From contig JAFPBO010000018.1 in assembly GCA_017390475.1 (NCBI GenBank), forward strand, positions 62,001 through 126,000: a stretch of 64,000 nt of DNA, written 5' to 3'. Each line of letters starts with the position of its first letter. The first letter of the stretch is position 1. This document shows, one piece after another, positions 42,794 to 49,905 of the stretch. The notes beneath the pieces were generated by a model that saw only the letters and a list, made by a program, of their open reading frames with translations, did no database searches and was not told where the DNA came from. The DNA comes from Loktanella sp. (lineage in GTDB: Bacteria; Pseudomonadota; Alphaproteobacteria; Rhodobacterales; Rhodobacteraceae). The translations under genes were made by a program, and so were the position numbers.

Positions 42794-43977
42794 TGCTGCA
42801 CAACCTGAAATCGCAACCTGCCGATAAAATCCTGGCGCTGATGGCGCAATATCGCGCCGATCCGCGCGACACAAAAATCGACCTTGGCGTCGGCGTGTAT
42901 AAGGACGCAAGCGGCAACACCCCGGTGATGCGCGCCGTGAAAGAGGCAGAGCGCCGGATTCTGGCCGACCAGACCACCAAAGCCTATACCGGCCTTGCTG
43001 GTGATCCCGCCTATGGTGCCGCGATCCGTGATCTGGTGCTGGGCGACAGCGTAGCCGCAGAGCGTGTGGCCGTGGTGGCGACACCGGGCGGCACGGGTGC
43101 TATCCGGCAGGCGCTGGAACTGATCAAGATGGCGAGTCCTGACGCAACTGTCTGGCTGTCGAACCCGACCTGGCCGAACCATCCGTCGATCATCAAATAT
43201 CTCGGCATGAAAATGGCGGAGTACCGCTATTTCGACAATGACACACGCGGCATTGATTTTGCCGGGTTGATGGAAGATCTGGATGGGCTGAAAGCCGGCG
43301 ATGTCGTGTTGCTGCATGGCTGCTGCCATAATCCGACAGGGGCGAACCTGACCTCTGACCAGATCGCGCAGATCGTCACGCTGATGCAGGCCAAAGGTGC
43401 CCTGCCCTTTGTCGATATCGCCTACCAAGGCTTTGGCGACGGGCTGAACGCCGATGCGCAGATCACCCGCCAGATTGCCGCCGCTTTCGACAATTGCCTG
43501 ATCGCATCAAGCTGTTCGAAGAATTTCGGCATTTACCGCGAACGCACGGGCGCGTTGATAGCGATTGCCAAGGATGCGGATCAGCAGGCGCTTGCGCAGC
43601 AAAACCTGAATTATCTGAACCGGCAGAACTTCTCTTTCCCCCCGGATCATGGCGCACGGGTCGTCACCACGATCCTGAGCGATCCCGATCTGCGCGCAGA
43701 TTGGGAGGCGGAGTTAGAAGAAACCCGCCTGTCGATGCTGAACCTGCGCCAGCAATTGGCGGATGAGCTGAAACGCCTGACCAATGGCGATAATTTCGAC
43801 TTTATCGCGCATCATCGCGGCATGTTCAGCCGCTTGGGGGCGACGCCGGAACAGGTCGAAACAATGCGCCAGACCGATGGCATCTATATGGTCGGCGACA
43901 GCCGGATCAATATCGCCGGGCTGAATACCGAGTCTGTGCCGATCCTCGCCAAGGCGATTGTCGCCGCTGGCGTCTGA
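42793..43977 (+). CDS. Class I aminotransferase (aromatic/aspartate type)
   Basis: A 394-residue PLP enzyme of the AspC/TyrB branch. KIDLGVGVYKDASGNTPVM opens the sequence, HGCCHNPTGANL holds the conserved Asn, FVDIAYQGFGDGL the Asp and Tyr, SCSKNFGIYRERTG the Schiff-base Lys, and a C-terminal Arg lies in GDSRINIAGL. It could transaminate aspartate, aromatic amino acids or cysteine. Operon coupling with the mercaptopyruvate sulfurtransferase supports cysteine as one substrate; this is inference. Confidence 0.9.
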   Translation: MLHNLKSQPADKILALMAQYRADPRDTKIDLGVGVYKDASGNTPVMRAVKEAERRILADQTTKAYTGLAGDPAYGAAIRDLVLGDSVAAERVAVVATPGGTGAIRQALELIKMASPDATVWLSNPTWPNHPSIIKYLGMKMAEYRYFDNDTRGIDFAGLMEDLDGLKAGDVVLLHGCCHNPTGANLTSDQIAQIVTLMQAKGALPFVDIAYQGFGDGLNADAQITRQIAAAFDNCLIASSCSKNFGIYRERTGALIAIAKDADQQALAQQNLNYLNRQNFSFPPDHGARVVTTILSDPDLRADWEAELEETRLSMLNLRQQLADELKRLTNGDNFDFIAHHRGMFSRLGATPEQVETMRQTDGIYMVGDSRINIAGLNTESVPILAKAIVAAGV

Positions 43978-43983
43978 CAGATT

Positions 43984-44009
43984 GCACCCGTGGCCGATGC
44001 TGCGGGTGC
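43984..44009 (+). terminator. Possible hairpin terminator after the aminotransferase gene
   Basis: GCACCCG (43984-43990) and CGGGTGC (44003-44009) form a 7-bp stem with a 12-nt loop, 6 bp after the stop. No T-run follows, so termination is uncertain. Confidence 0.35.
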
Positions 44010-44024
44010 GAAATCATCCTTGTG

Positions 44025-44069
44025 ACCCATTGCGCAATATTATACCCAATACAAAACCCATTGCGCAAT
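44025..44069. promoter_or_regulatory. Two copies of a palindromic site before the malyl-CoA lyase gene
   Basis: ACCCATTGCGCAAT occurs at 44025-44038 and 44056-44069, 31 bp apart, three helical turns. Each contains the perfect 10-bp palindrome ATTGCGCAAT. The distal copy is about 23 bp before the malyl-CoA lyase ATG. Two sites on the same face of the helix suggest a dimeric or tetrameric regulator of this gene. RamB-type regulators control ethylmalonyl-CoA pathway genes in relatives; whether this is their site is a guess. Confidence 0.6.
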
Positions 44070-44091
44070 TTTGATACTCACGAGGTCTGTC

Positions 44092-45051
44092 ATGTCATTC
44101 CGCCTGCAACCCACGCCCCCTGCCCGTCCGAACCGTTGCCAATTGTTCGGGCCGGGCTCGAACACCAAACTGTTCGCGAAAATGGCGGCCTCGGCGGCGG
44201 ATGTGATCAACCTTGATCTGGAAGACAGCGTTGCACCATCCGACAAGGACAGCGCGCGCGCCAATGTGATTGAGGCCATAAATACGGTCGATTGGGGCAA
44301 CAAGACGCTGAGCGTGCGGATCAACGGGTTAGACACGCCCTATTGGTATCGCGATGTCGTGGATGTGCTGGAACAGGCGGGCGACCGGCTGAACCAGATC
44401 ATGATCCCCAAGGTCGGCTGTGCGGCGGATGTCTATGCAGTGGATGCTTTGGTCACCGCGATTGAACGCGCCAAGGGCCGGACAAAGCCGATCAGTTTCG
44501 AGGTGATCATCGAATCAGCCGCTGGCATCGCCCATGTGGAAGAGATCGCCGCCAGTTCCCCCCGCATGGCCGCCATGTCGCTGGGGGCTGCGGATTTTGC
44601 CGCCTCAATGGGGATGCAGACCACCGGCATCGGTGGCACGCAGGCAAATTATTACATGCTGCACGGCGACACGCGCCATTATTCAGACCCGTGGCATTGG
44701 GCGCAGACCGCCATAGTCGCCGCCTGCCGGACACATGGCGTGTTGCCGGTCGATGGCCCCTTCGGCGATTTCAGCGATGACGAAGGCTACCGCGCGCAGG
44801 CGCGCCGGTCGGCCACGCTTGGCATGGTCGGCAAATGGGCGATCCATCCCAAGCAGATCGCCTTGGCGAACGAAGTCTTCACACCATCAGAGGAAACTGT
44901 GGCAGAGGCGCGCGAAATCCTTGCAGCGATGGAAGAGGCCAAAGCCCGCGGTGAAGGGGCAACTGTCTATAAGGGCCGCTTGGTCGATATCGCTTCTATC
45001 AAACAAGCCGAAGTCATCGTGCGCCAATCCGAGATGATCGCCGCCGCCTGA
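44092..45051 (+). CDS. mcl1: L-malyl-CoA/beta-methylmalyl-CoA lyase
   Basis: A 319-residue CitE-like TIM barrel starting MSFRLQPTPPARPNRCQLFG, the N-terminus seen in Rhodobacter Mcl1. DVINLDLEDSVAPSDKDSAR binds metal and substrate, VIIESAAGIAHVEEIA and GAADFAASMGMQTTGIGG follow, and GKWAIHPKQIALANEVF is the C-terminal CoA-site motif. It splits methylmalyl-CoA and malyl-CoA in the ethylmalonyl-CoA pathway for acetate assimilation. ATG 44092 is chosen over 44071. accA follows after 70 bp. Confidence 0.9.
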   Translation: MSFRLQPTPPARPNRCQLFGPGSNTKLFAKMAASAADVINLDLEDSVAPSDKDSARANVIEAINTVDWGNKTLSVRINGLDTPYWYRDVVDVLEQAGDRLNQIMIPKVGCAADVYAVDALVTAIERAKGRTKPISFEVIIESAAGIAHVEEIAASSPRMAAMSLGAADFAASMGMQTTGIGGTQANYYMLHGDTRHYSDPWHWAQTAIVAACRTHGVLPVDGPFGDFSDDEGYRAQARRSATLGMVGKWAIHPKQIALANEVFTPSEETVAEAREILAAMEEAKARGEGATVYKGRLVDIASIKQAEVIVRQSEMIAAA

Positions 45052-45121
45052 CCTGCCGTTGCCATTGGTCAGCGCATACGCCATATAATGCAGACTTGTG
45101 GCAAAAAGGTGCGCTGATCCG

Positions 45122-46084
45122 ATGACCCTATACCTCGACTTTGAAAAACCGCTGGCCGAGATCGAAGGCAAGGCCGAAGAATTGCGCGCTATGGCCCGCG
45201 ACAATGCGGATATGGATGTGTCGAAAGAAGCAAATGCGCTGGACAAAAAGGCCGGTGAATTGCTGACCTCGCTTTATGCGAACCTCACCCCCTGGCGCAA
45301 ATGTCAGGTGGCCCGCCACCCCGAACGGCCGCATTGCATCGATTATATCGAGGCTTTGTTTACTGAATTTACGCCCCTCGCAGGGGATCGCAACTTTGCC
45401 GATGACCATTCTGTCATGGGCGGCATCGCGCGGCTGGATGGCCAGCCGGTCATGGTGATCGGCCATGAAAAGGGCAATGACACCAAATCACGCATCGCGC
45501 GCAATTTCGGCATGGCCCGGCCCGAAGGCTATCGCAAGGCCATCCGTCTGATGGATCTGGCGGATCGTTTCGGCCTGCCGGTGATCACGCTTGTTGACAC
45601 CCCCGGCGCCTATCCCGGCAAAGGTGCGGAAGAACGCGGCCAGTCCGAAGCGATTGCGCGCTCGACCGAGAAATGTCTGGCGCTCAAAGTGCCGCTGATC
45701 AGTGTGATCATCGGTGAAGGCGGGTCGGGCGGTGCTGTCGCCTTTGCATCCGCCAACCGTGTCGCGATGTTGGAACATTCGGTCTATTCGGTGATCAGCC
45801 CCGAAGGCTGCGCCTCGATCCTGTGGAAAGATTCAGAAAAGATGCGCGAAGCGGCAGAGGCCTTGCGCCTGACCGCCAAGGACCTGCATGAACTGGGCGT
45901 CTGCGACAAGATCATCGCAGAGCCCAAAGGCGGCGCGCACCGCGACCGTGACACCGCGATCAAGGTGGTGGGTGAGGCGCTGAAATCCATGCTGGCCGAA
46001 CTGACCGGCAAATCCGGCGACAAGCTGCGCAAGGACCGCCGTGACAAATATCTGAACCTGGGCAGCAAGGGGCTGGCGGCTTAA
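45122..46084 (+). CDS. accA: Acetyl-CoA carboxylase carboxyltransferase subunit alpha
   Basis: A 320-residue protein opening [22 protein letters not shown] and containing [43 protein letters not shown] and [22 protein letters not shown], the oxyanion-hole and CoA-binding motifs of AccA. With AccD it transfers the carboxyl group from biotin to acetyl-CoA, giving malonyl-CoA for fatty-acid synthesis. ATG 45122 is the family start; the frame is open a little upstream. Confidence 0.96.
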   Translation: MTLYLDFEKPLAEIEGKAEELRAMARDNADMDVSKEANALDKKAGELLTSLYANLTPWRKCQVARHPERPHCIDYIEALFTEFTPLAGDRNFADDHSVMGGIARLDGQPVMVIGHEKGNDTKSRIARNFGMARPEGYRKAIRLMDLADRFGLPVITLVDTPGAYPGKGAEERGQSEAIARSTEKCLALKVPLISVIIGEGGSGGAVAFASANRVAMLEHSVYSVISPEGCASILWKDSEKMREAAEALRLTAKDLHELGVCDKIIAEPKGGAHRDRDTAIKVVGEALKSMLAELTGKSGDKLRKDRRDKYLNLGSKGLAA

Positions 46085-46097
46085 GCCTGCTGCCACC

Positions 46098-46706
46098 TTA
46101 CCACATCGTCGCCTTGGCGCGGTCCAGCCATGCATCATCATAGGAGGCGCCGTCAAAACCGGCGTCCTGTTCCGACAGCATCTGGCCGACGCTGGGCAGA
46201 TCAGCGCTTTCATCCACCCCGGCCCAAAGCCCGGCGCGCATGATCGCACGGGCGCATTGGCTGTAAACCTCTGCAACAGTGATCACGATCACCGACCTTG
46301 GCCTACGGCCTTTGTCATCGAAAAGGTCCAGATGACGTGGCGCGACCGATACGACAGCCCGCCCATTGACGCGCAGGGCATTATCCGACCCCGGCACCAT
46401 GAACATCAGGCTGATCCGGCCGTCCTCAACGATATTGCGCAAGGTATCGATGCGGTTATTGCCGCGCCAGTCCGGCATCAGCAGGGTCTGTGCATCGATG
46501 GCGCGCACCACCGGGCCGTCATCGCCACGCGGGCTGCCGTCGGTCCCGCCAGAGCCGACCGTTGAGACGATGCAGAACCGCGACGCCATGATCCATTTCA
46601 GGTAAAGCGGCGTCAGGTGATGCGCAACCTTGGTCAATGACGCTTTGGCAGGTTCGCCATAGATCGCCTCAAGCGCGGCAATATCGGTTATGATGCCTTC
46701 AGCCAT
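46098..46706 (-). CDS. Pyridoxamine-5'-phosphate-oxidase-like FMN-binding protein
   Basis: A 202-residue split-barrel protein of the PPOX/MSMEG-type family. TKVAHHLTPLYLKWIMASRF, STVGSGGTDGSPRGD and MPDWRGNNRIDTLRNIVED resemble the probable FMN-dependent DR2398-type group. GNNRID and the SPRGD loop are the flavin-contact stretches. The substrate is unknown. ATG 46706 lies within the last codons of plsC (8-bp overlap), so it is the last gene of the ftsE-ftsX-plsC operon. Confidence 0.8.
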   Translation of the reverse strand: MAEGIITDIAALEAIYGEPAKASLTKVAHHLTPLYLKWIMASRFCIVSTVGSGGTDGSPRGDDGPVVRAIDAQTLLMPDWRGNNRIDTLRNIVEDGRISLMFMVPGSDNALRVNGRAVVSVAPRHLDLFDDKGRRPRSVIVITVAEVYSQCARAIMRAGLWAGVDESADLPSVGQMLSEQDAGFDGASYDDAWLDRAKATMW

Positions 46707-47427
46707 GAAACCCTGCCTCTGCATTCAGCCTGGCAGAGGCTGTTTCAATCTCAGTCTCCAGCCGGTGCATGAAAGCGCCGATCTCCAACCCTGGTGGGAT
46801 GCGGGGCAGGAATTCAAACACCGCCGTCCCCTGATGGCGGTAGATCCCGCGCTTGGGCCAGAACAGCCCGACGTTGGTGGCCACCGGCACAACCGGCTGG
46901 CCCAGTTCACGATAAAGCGCGCCGGTGCCGATCTTGTAGGGCGCTTTGACGCCGGGCGCGATACGGGTGCCCTGCGGATAGATGATCAGCTGTCCGGGAA
47001 GCGCGCGCCCGGCCTGCACATCGGCCACCATCTTTTTGATCGCCTGCCCGCGCTTGCCACGATCCACCGGGATACAGCCAATCCGCAGGCCAAACTGGCC
47101 AATGACCGGCGCATATTTCAGCACCGCCTTAAAGATGAACTTGCCCCGTGGGATCGCGCCATAGATCATCAGCACATCCAGAAAGGATTGGTGTTTCGGG
47201 GCAACCATCACCTCATCCGTGGGCGGAGTACCACGGATTTCGACCTTCAGGCCAATCATCCATCCGGCAGTCCAGCGGACCCAGCGGCAATAGGCGTGGC
47301 AGGCGACAATCGCGCCTTCGCGCGACCAGATTGCCGCCGGGGTATAAAGAATGCCGAACACCAACATGGCCACATAGATTTGCGCGTTGAACACCAGTGA
47401 CCGCAGCCATTGTACCGCATATCTCAT
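46699..47427 (-). CDS. plsC: 1-acyl-sn-glycerol-3-phosphate acyltransferase
   Basis: A 242-residue acyltransferase with one N-terminal membrane segment. Motif I is KHQSFLDV (H-x4-D) and motif III IIYPQGTRIAPG, where the usual EGTR reads QGTR, common in alphaproteobacteria. It acylates lysophosphatidate to phosphatidate in phospholipid synthesis. ATG 47427 overlaps the ftsX stop by ATGA. The frame is open far upstream as an ftsX shadow, so the start rests on the overlap and homology. Confidence 0.9.
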   Translation of the reverse strand: MRYAVQWLRSLVFNAQIYVAMLVFGILYTPAAIWSREGAIVACHAYCRWVRWTAGWMIGLKVEIRGTPPTDEVMVAPKHQSFLDVLMIYGAIPRGKFIFKAVLKYAPVIGQFGLRIGCIPVDRGKRGQAIKKMVADVQAGRALPGQLIIYPQGTRIAPGVKAPYKIGTGALYRELGQPVVPVATNVGLFWPKRGIYRHQGTAVFEFLPRIPPGLEIGAFMHRLETEIETASARLNAEAGFHG

Positions 47428-48317
47428 GTCTGTTCCCTCAGACGGCGGAAAGCCGCCCGGCGAGTCGCCACAAAGGCCACGATAGCGGCGACGGCAGGTA
47501 TTGCCAGTACCCACAGCCATTCGATGCCGTGAAATCCGAACGGCGTTTCGGTCACACCGGTCACATCGACCTGCGGCAAGAGCTGCAACAGACCAATGGC
47601 CAACACCGCGCCGATGGCTGCGCCTAACGCCGCGCGCAGGGTAAAGCGGCGCACAAAGGCCCCGGCGATATAGACATCGCGCGCGCCGACCAGACGCAGC
47701 ACCCGGATCACCTGCGCATTGGCCGCAAGCGATGCATGCGCAGCCGTGGTGATCATCGCGGCCATCACTGCGCCGATGATCGCCAGAATCGCCCAACCCA
47801 GCAGACGCAGCCGATTGGCCGCATCCAGCAAAGGTTCGCGCCAGGCGCCATGGTCATCCAGCACAGCACCCGGAACTTCGGCCTGCAGCCGCGCGCGCAG
47901 ACCTGCGATGTCATAGCCATCCTCATCCGGCAGGATCGAGATCAGCTGCGGGATCGGCAGTTCCTCGACCGGCATGTCAGGGCCGAACCATGGTGCCAGC
48001 AGGGCCCGTTGTTCATCTGGTTCCAACACCCGGGCAGAAGCGACGCCCGTTGTTGTCTGCAGCACATTGACCGCAGCGCGCAGAGCTTCGTTGGTCTGAT
48101 CCAGATCAGCCGGCAGGCGCAGGGTCGCAGATTGTGCCAGATCATCGGCCCAGTTGCTGGCCACCCGCCCCGCCGTCAGCGAAAGTACCAGCGCAAAGAT
48201 CGCCAGAAATGCCATCGCGGCCGCGACAAAAATCGTCAACCGCGCGAGAATACCAGTCGGCGGCACAGCCCGGTCCGCCAGCGGATCGCCCATGATAAAG
48301 GCCCAGACTCTGTTCAC
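47424..48317 (-). CDS. ftsX: Cell-division ABC transporter permease FtsX
   Basis: A 297-residue protein with four membrane segments and a periplasmic domain between the first two (about residues 55-160), the FtsX layout. RLLGWAILAIIGAVMAAMITT begins the second segment and VLRLVGARDVYIAGAFVRRFT is a typical cytosolic loop. With FtsE it activates septal peptidoglycan hydrolases. Its start overlaps the ftsE stop by ATGA. Confidence 0.9.
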   Translation of the reverse strand: MNRVWAFIMGDPLADRAVPPTGILARLTIFVAAAMAFLAIFALVLSLTAGRVASNWADDLAQSATLRLPADLDQTNEALRAAVNVLQTTTGVASARVLEPDEQRALLAPWFGPDMPVEELPIPQLISILPDEDGYDIAGLRARLQAEVPGAVLDDHGAWREPLLDAANRLRLLGWAILAIIGAVMAAMITTAAHASLAANAQVIRVLRLVGARDVYIAGAFVRRFTLRAALGAAIGAVLAIGLLQLLPQVDVTGVTETPFGFHGIEWLWVLAIPAVAAIVAFVATRRAAFRRLREQT

Positions 48318-48988
48318 AATTCTGCCCCTGCCTGCATCAACTGACCACCCTTCAGCCGCAGGACCCGCGCGTTCACATCTGCTTTCATCGAACGGATCAT
48401 CGCCAGATCATGGGTGGCAATCAGGATCGTCTTGCCCATCCGGTTCAGCTCCACCAGTAAGGCCAGCAGGCGTTGCGACATCTCCCAGTCGACATTACCG
48501 GTCGGCTCATCCGCGATCACGACATCGGGTGACATGATCACCGCGCGCGCCAATGCGGCACGCTGGCGTTCACCCCCTGATAATTCCGGCGGAAACTGGC
48601 CTGCCTGCGGCACAAGGCTGACCCAGGACAGTAATTCGGCCAGATTGTTCTGAGCCTCGGTGAGCCGGTTGGCAACGGTCAGCGGCAAGGCGATATTCTC
48701 GGCAATCGACAGATGGTCCAGAAATTGGCAATCTTGGTGCACGACCCCAATCCGACGACGGGCCAATGCGACCTCGTCACGCGACCAATGCGCGGCATCC
48801 TGCCCAAACAACCGCACCTGACCTGCATGCGCGCGCAGATCGGCATAGCACAGGCGCAGCAAGGTGGTCTTGCCAGCCCCTGACGGCCCGGTCAGAAAAT
48901 GAAATGACCCCGGAACCAGTTTGAGCGACACCCCCGAAAACAGTGGCGTACCCCCATATCCATAAGAGACATTGTCGAGTTCAATCAC
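48314..48988 (-). CDS. ftsE: Cell-division ATP-binding protein FtsE
   Basis: A 224-residue ATPase: Walker A TGPSGAGKTT, Q-loop VVHQDCQFLDHLS, signature LSGGERQRAALARA, Walker B VVIADEPTGNVD and the H of IATHD. VHQDCQFLDHLS and EPTGNVD are characteristic of FtsE. It starts with GTG at 48988 after an AGGA site; the ATG at 49057 is upstream but gives a poor extra N-terminus. It drives FtsX and heads the operon ftsE-ftsX-plsC-PPOX. Confidence 0.93.
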   Translation of the reverse strand: MIELDNVSYGYGGTPLFSGVSLKLVPGSFHFLTGPSGAGKTTLLRLCYADLRAHAGQVRLFGQDAAHWSRDEVALARRRIGVVHQDCQFLDHLSIAENIALPLTVANRLTEAQNNLAELLSWVSLVPQAGQFPPELSGGERQRAALARAVIMSPDVVIADEPTGNVDWEMSQRLLALLVELNRMGKTILIATHDLAMIRSMKADVNARVLRLKGGQLMQAGAEL

Positions 48989-49153
48989 GATCTTTCCTTT
49001 GCTGACGCTGCTGTAGTGCCCAAATCTGCGCCGGGATTCAATGACGACCGCGCGCATCGGGCCGCAAAACCTTTGCCTTTGGGCGTGTCATTGCTAAGTT
49101 GCGCCGCATGCACCGGCACAGAATGTCCAAAGCCGGGATAAAGGTTTGAAAAG

Positions 49154-49903
49154 ATGCGGTTGATCTGCCCCAATTGCGGCGCGCAATATGATGTCCCCGA
49201 CGATGCCGTCCCGCCTGCGGGCCGCGAGGTGCAATGTTCCAGCTGTGGCCATACCTGGTTTGAAATCGAAACCCCGGCCCTGTCCGCCAAAGCCACTGCC
49301 GCCGCCGCGACCCCACAGGAAACGACAGTGGTTGTCCCACCTGAATCGCCACCAACCCAGCCCGAGACTATCAAGGAGCCCCGCCCCCGGATTGACGATT
49401 CGATCAAGGCGATCCTGCGCGAAGAGGCAGCCCGCGAAAGTGCTTTGGCAGAGCCCGCGCAACCAAAAGAAGCGCCCGCAGCTGATACTGTTGCCCCTGC
49501 GCGGCGCATCGTCCAAGTCAGACGGAATGATGACACACTACCCGCTGCGGTACGGGTGCCGGTTGCTAACCCAGAGCCCGGCTCGCGCGATATTCCCAGC
49601 ATGGATGACATCAACGCCAGGCTACGCGCCCGGTCCGATGCCGCCGGCACATCGCTGACCGCCGAAGAGCAGCAAGAGGCTGTCGCAAGGCGCGGTTTTC
49701 GCAGCGGTTTCGTCATGGTATTGCTGCTTTTTGCCATCCTGATCGCGCCTTACATCTTTGCTGACCAGATCACGGCAGCCGTGCCGCAAATACAGGACGG
49801 GATGACGGCCTATGTCGCGATCGTCGATCAGTTGCGTCTGACCCTGAACGCCGCAATAGCAAACCTTGCCGAACGTGTGGCGGATCTGGTCACCAGCGAA
49901 TAG
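49154..49903 (+). CDS. Zinc-ribbon (MJ0042-type) membrane protein
   Basis: A 249-residue protein beginning with the zinc-finger MRLICPNCGAQYDVPDDAVPP and CSSCGHTWFE (two CxxC, about residues 5-34). A long Ala/Pro/Glu-rich disordered stretch follows, then one membrane helix at about residues 188-208 (SGFVMVLLLFAILIAPYIF). Such proteins are common near cell-division genes in alphaproteobacteria; the function is unknown. It is divergent from ftsE with 165 bp between. Confidence 0.82.
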   Translation: MRLICPNCGAQYDVPDDAVPPAGREVQCSSCGHTWFEIETPALSAKATAAAATPQETTVVVPPESPPTQPETIKEPRPRIDDSIKAILREEAARESALAEPAQPKEAPAADTVAPARRIVQVRRNDDTLPAAVRVPVANPEPGSRDIPSMDDINARLRARSDAAGTSLTAEEQQEAVARRGFRSGFVMVLLLFAILIAPYIFADQITAAVPQIQDGMTAYVAIVDQLRLTLNAAIANLAERVADLVTSE

Positions 49904-49905
49904 GC

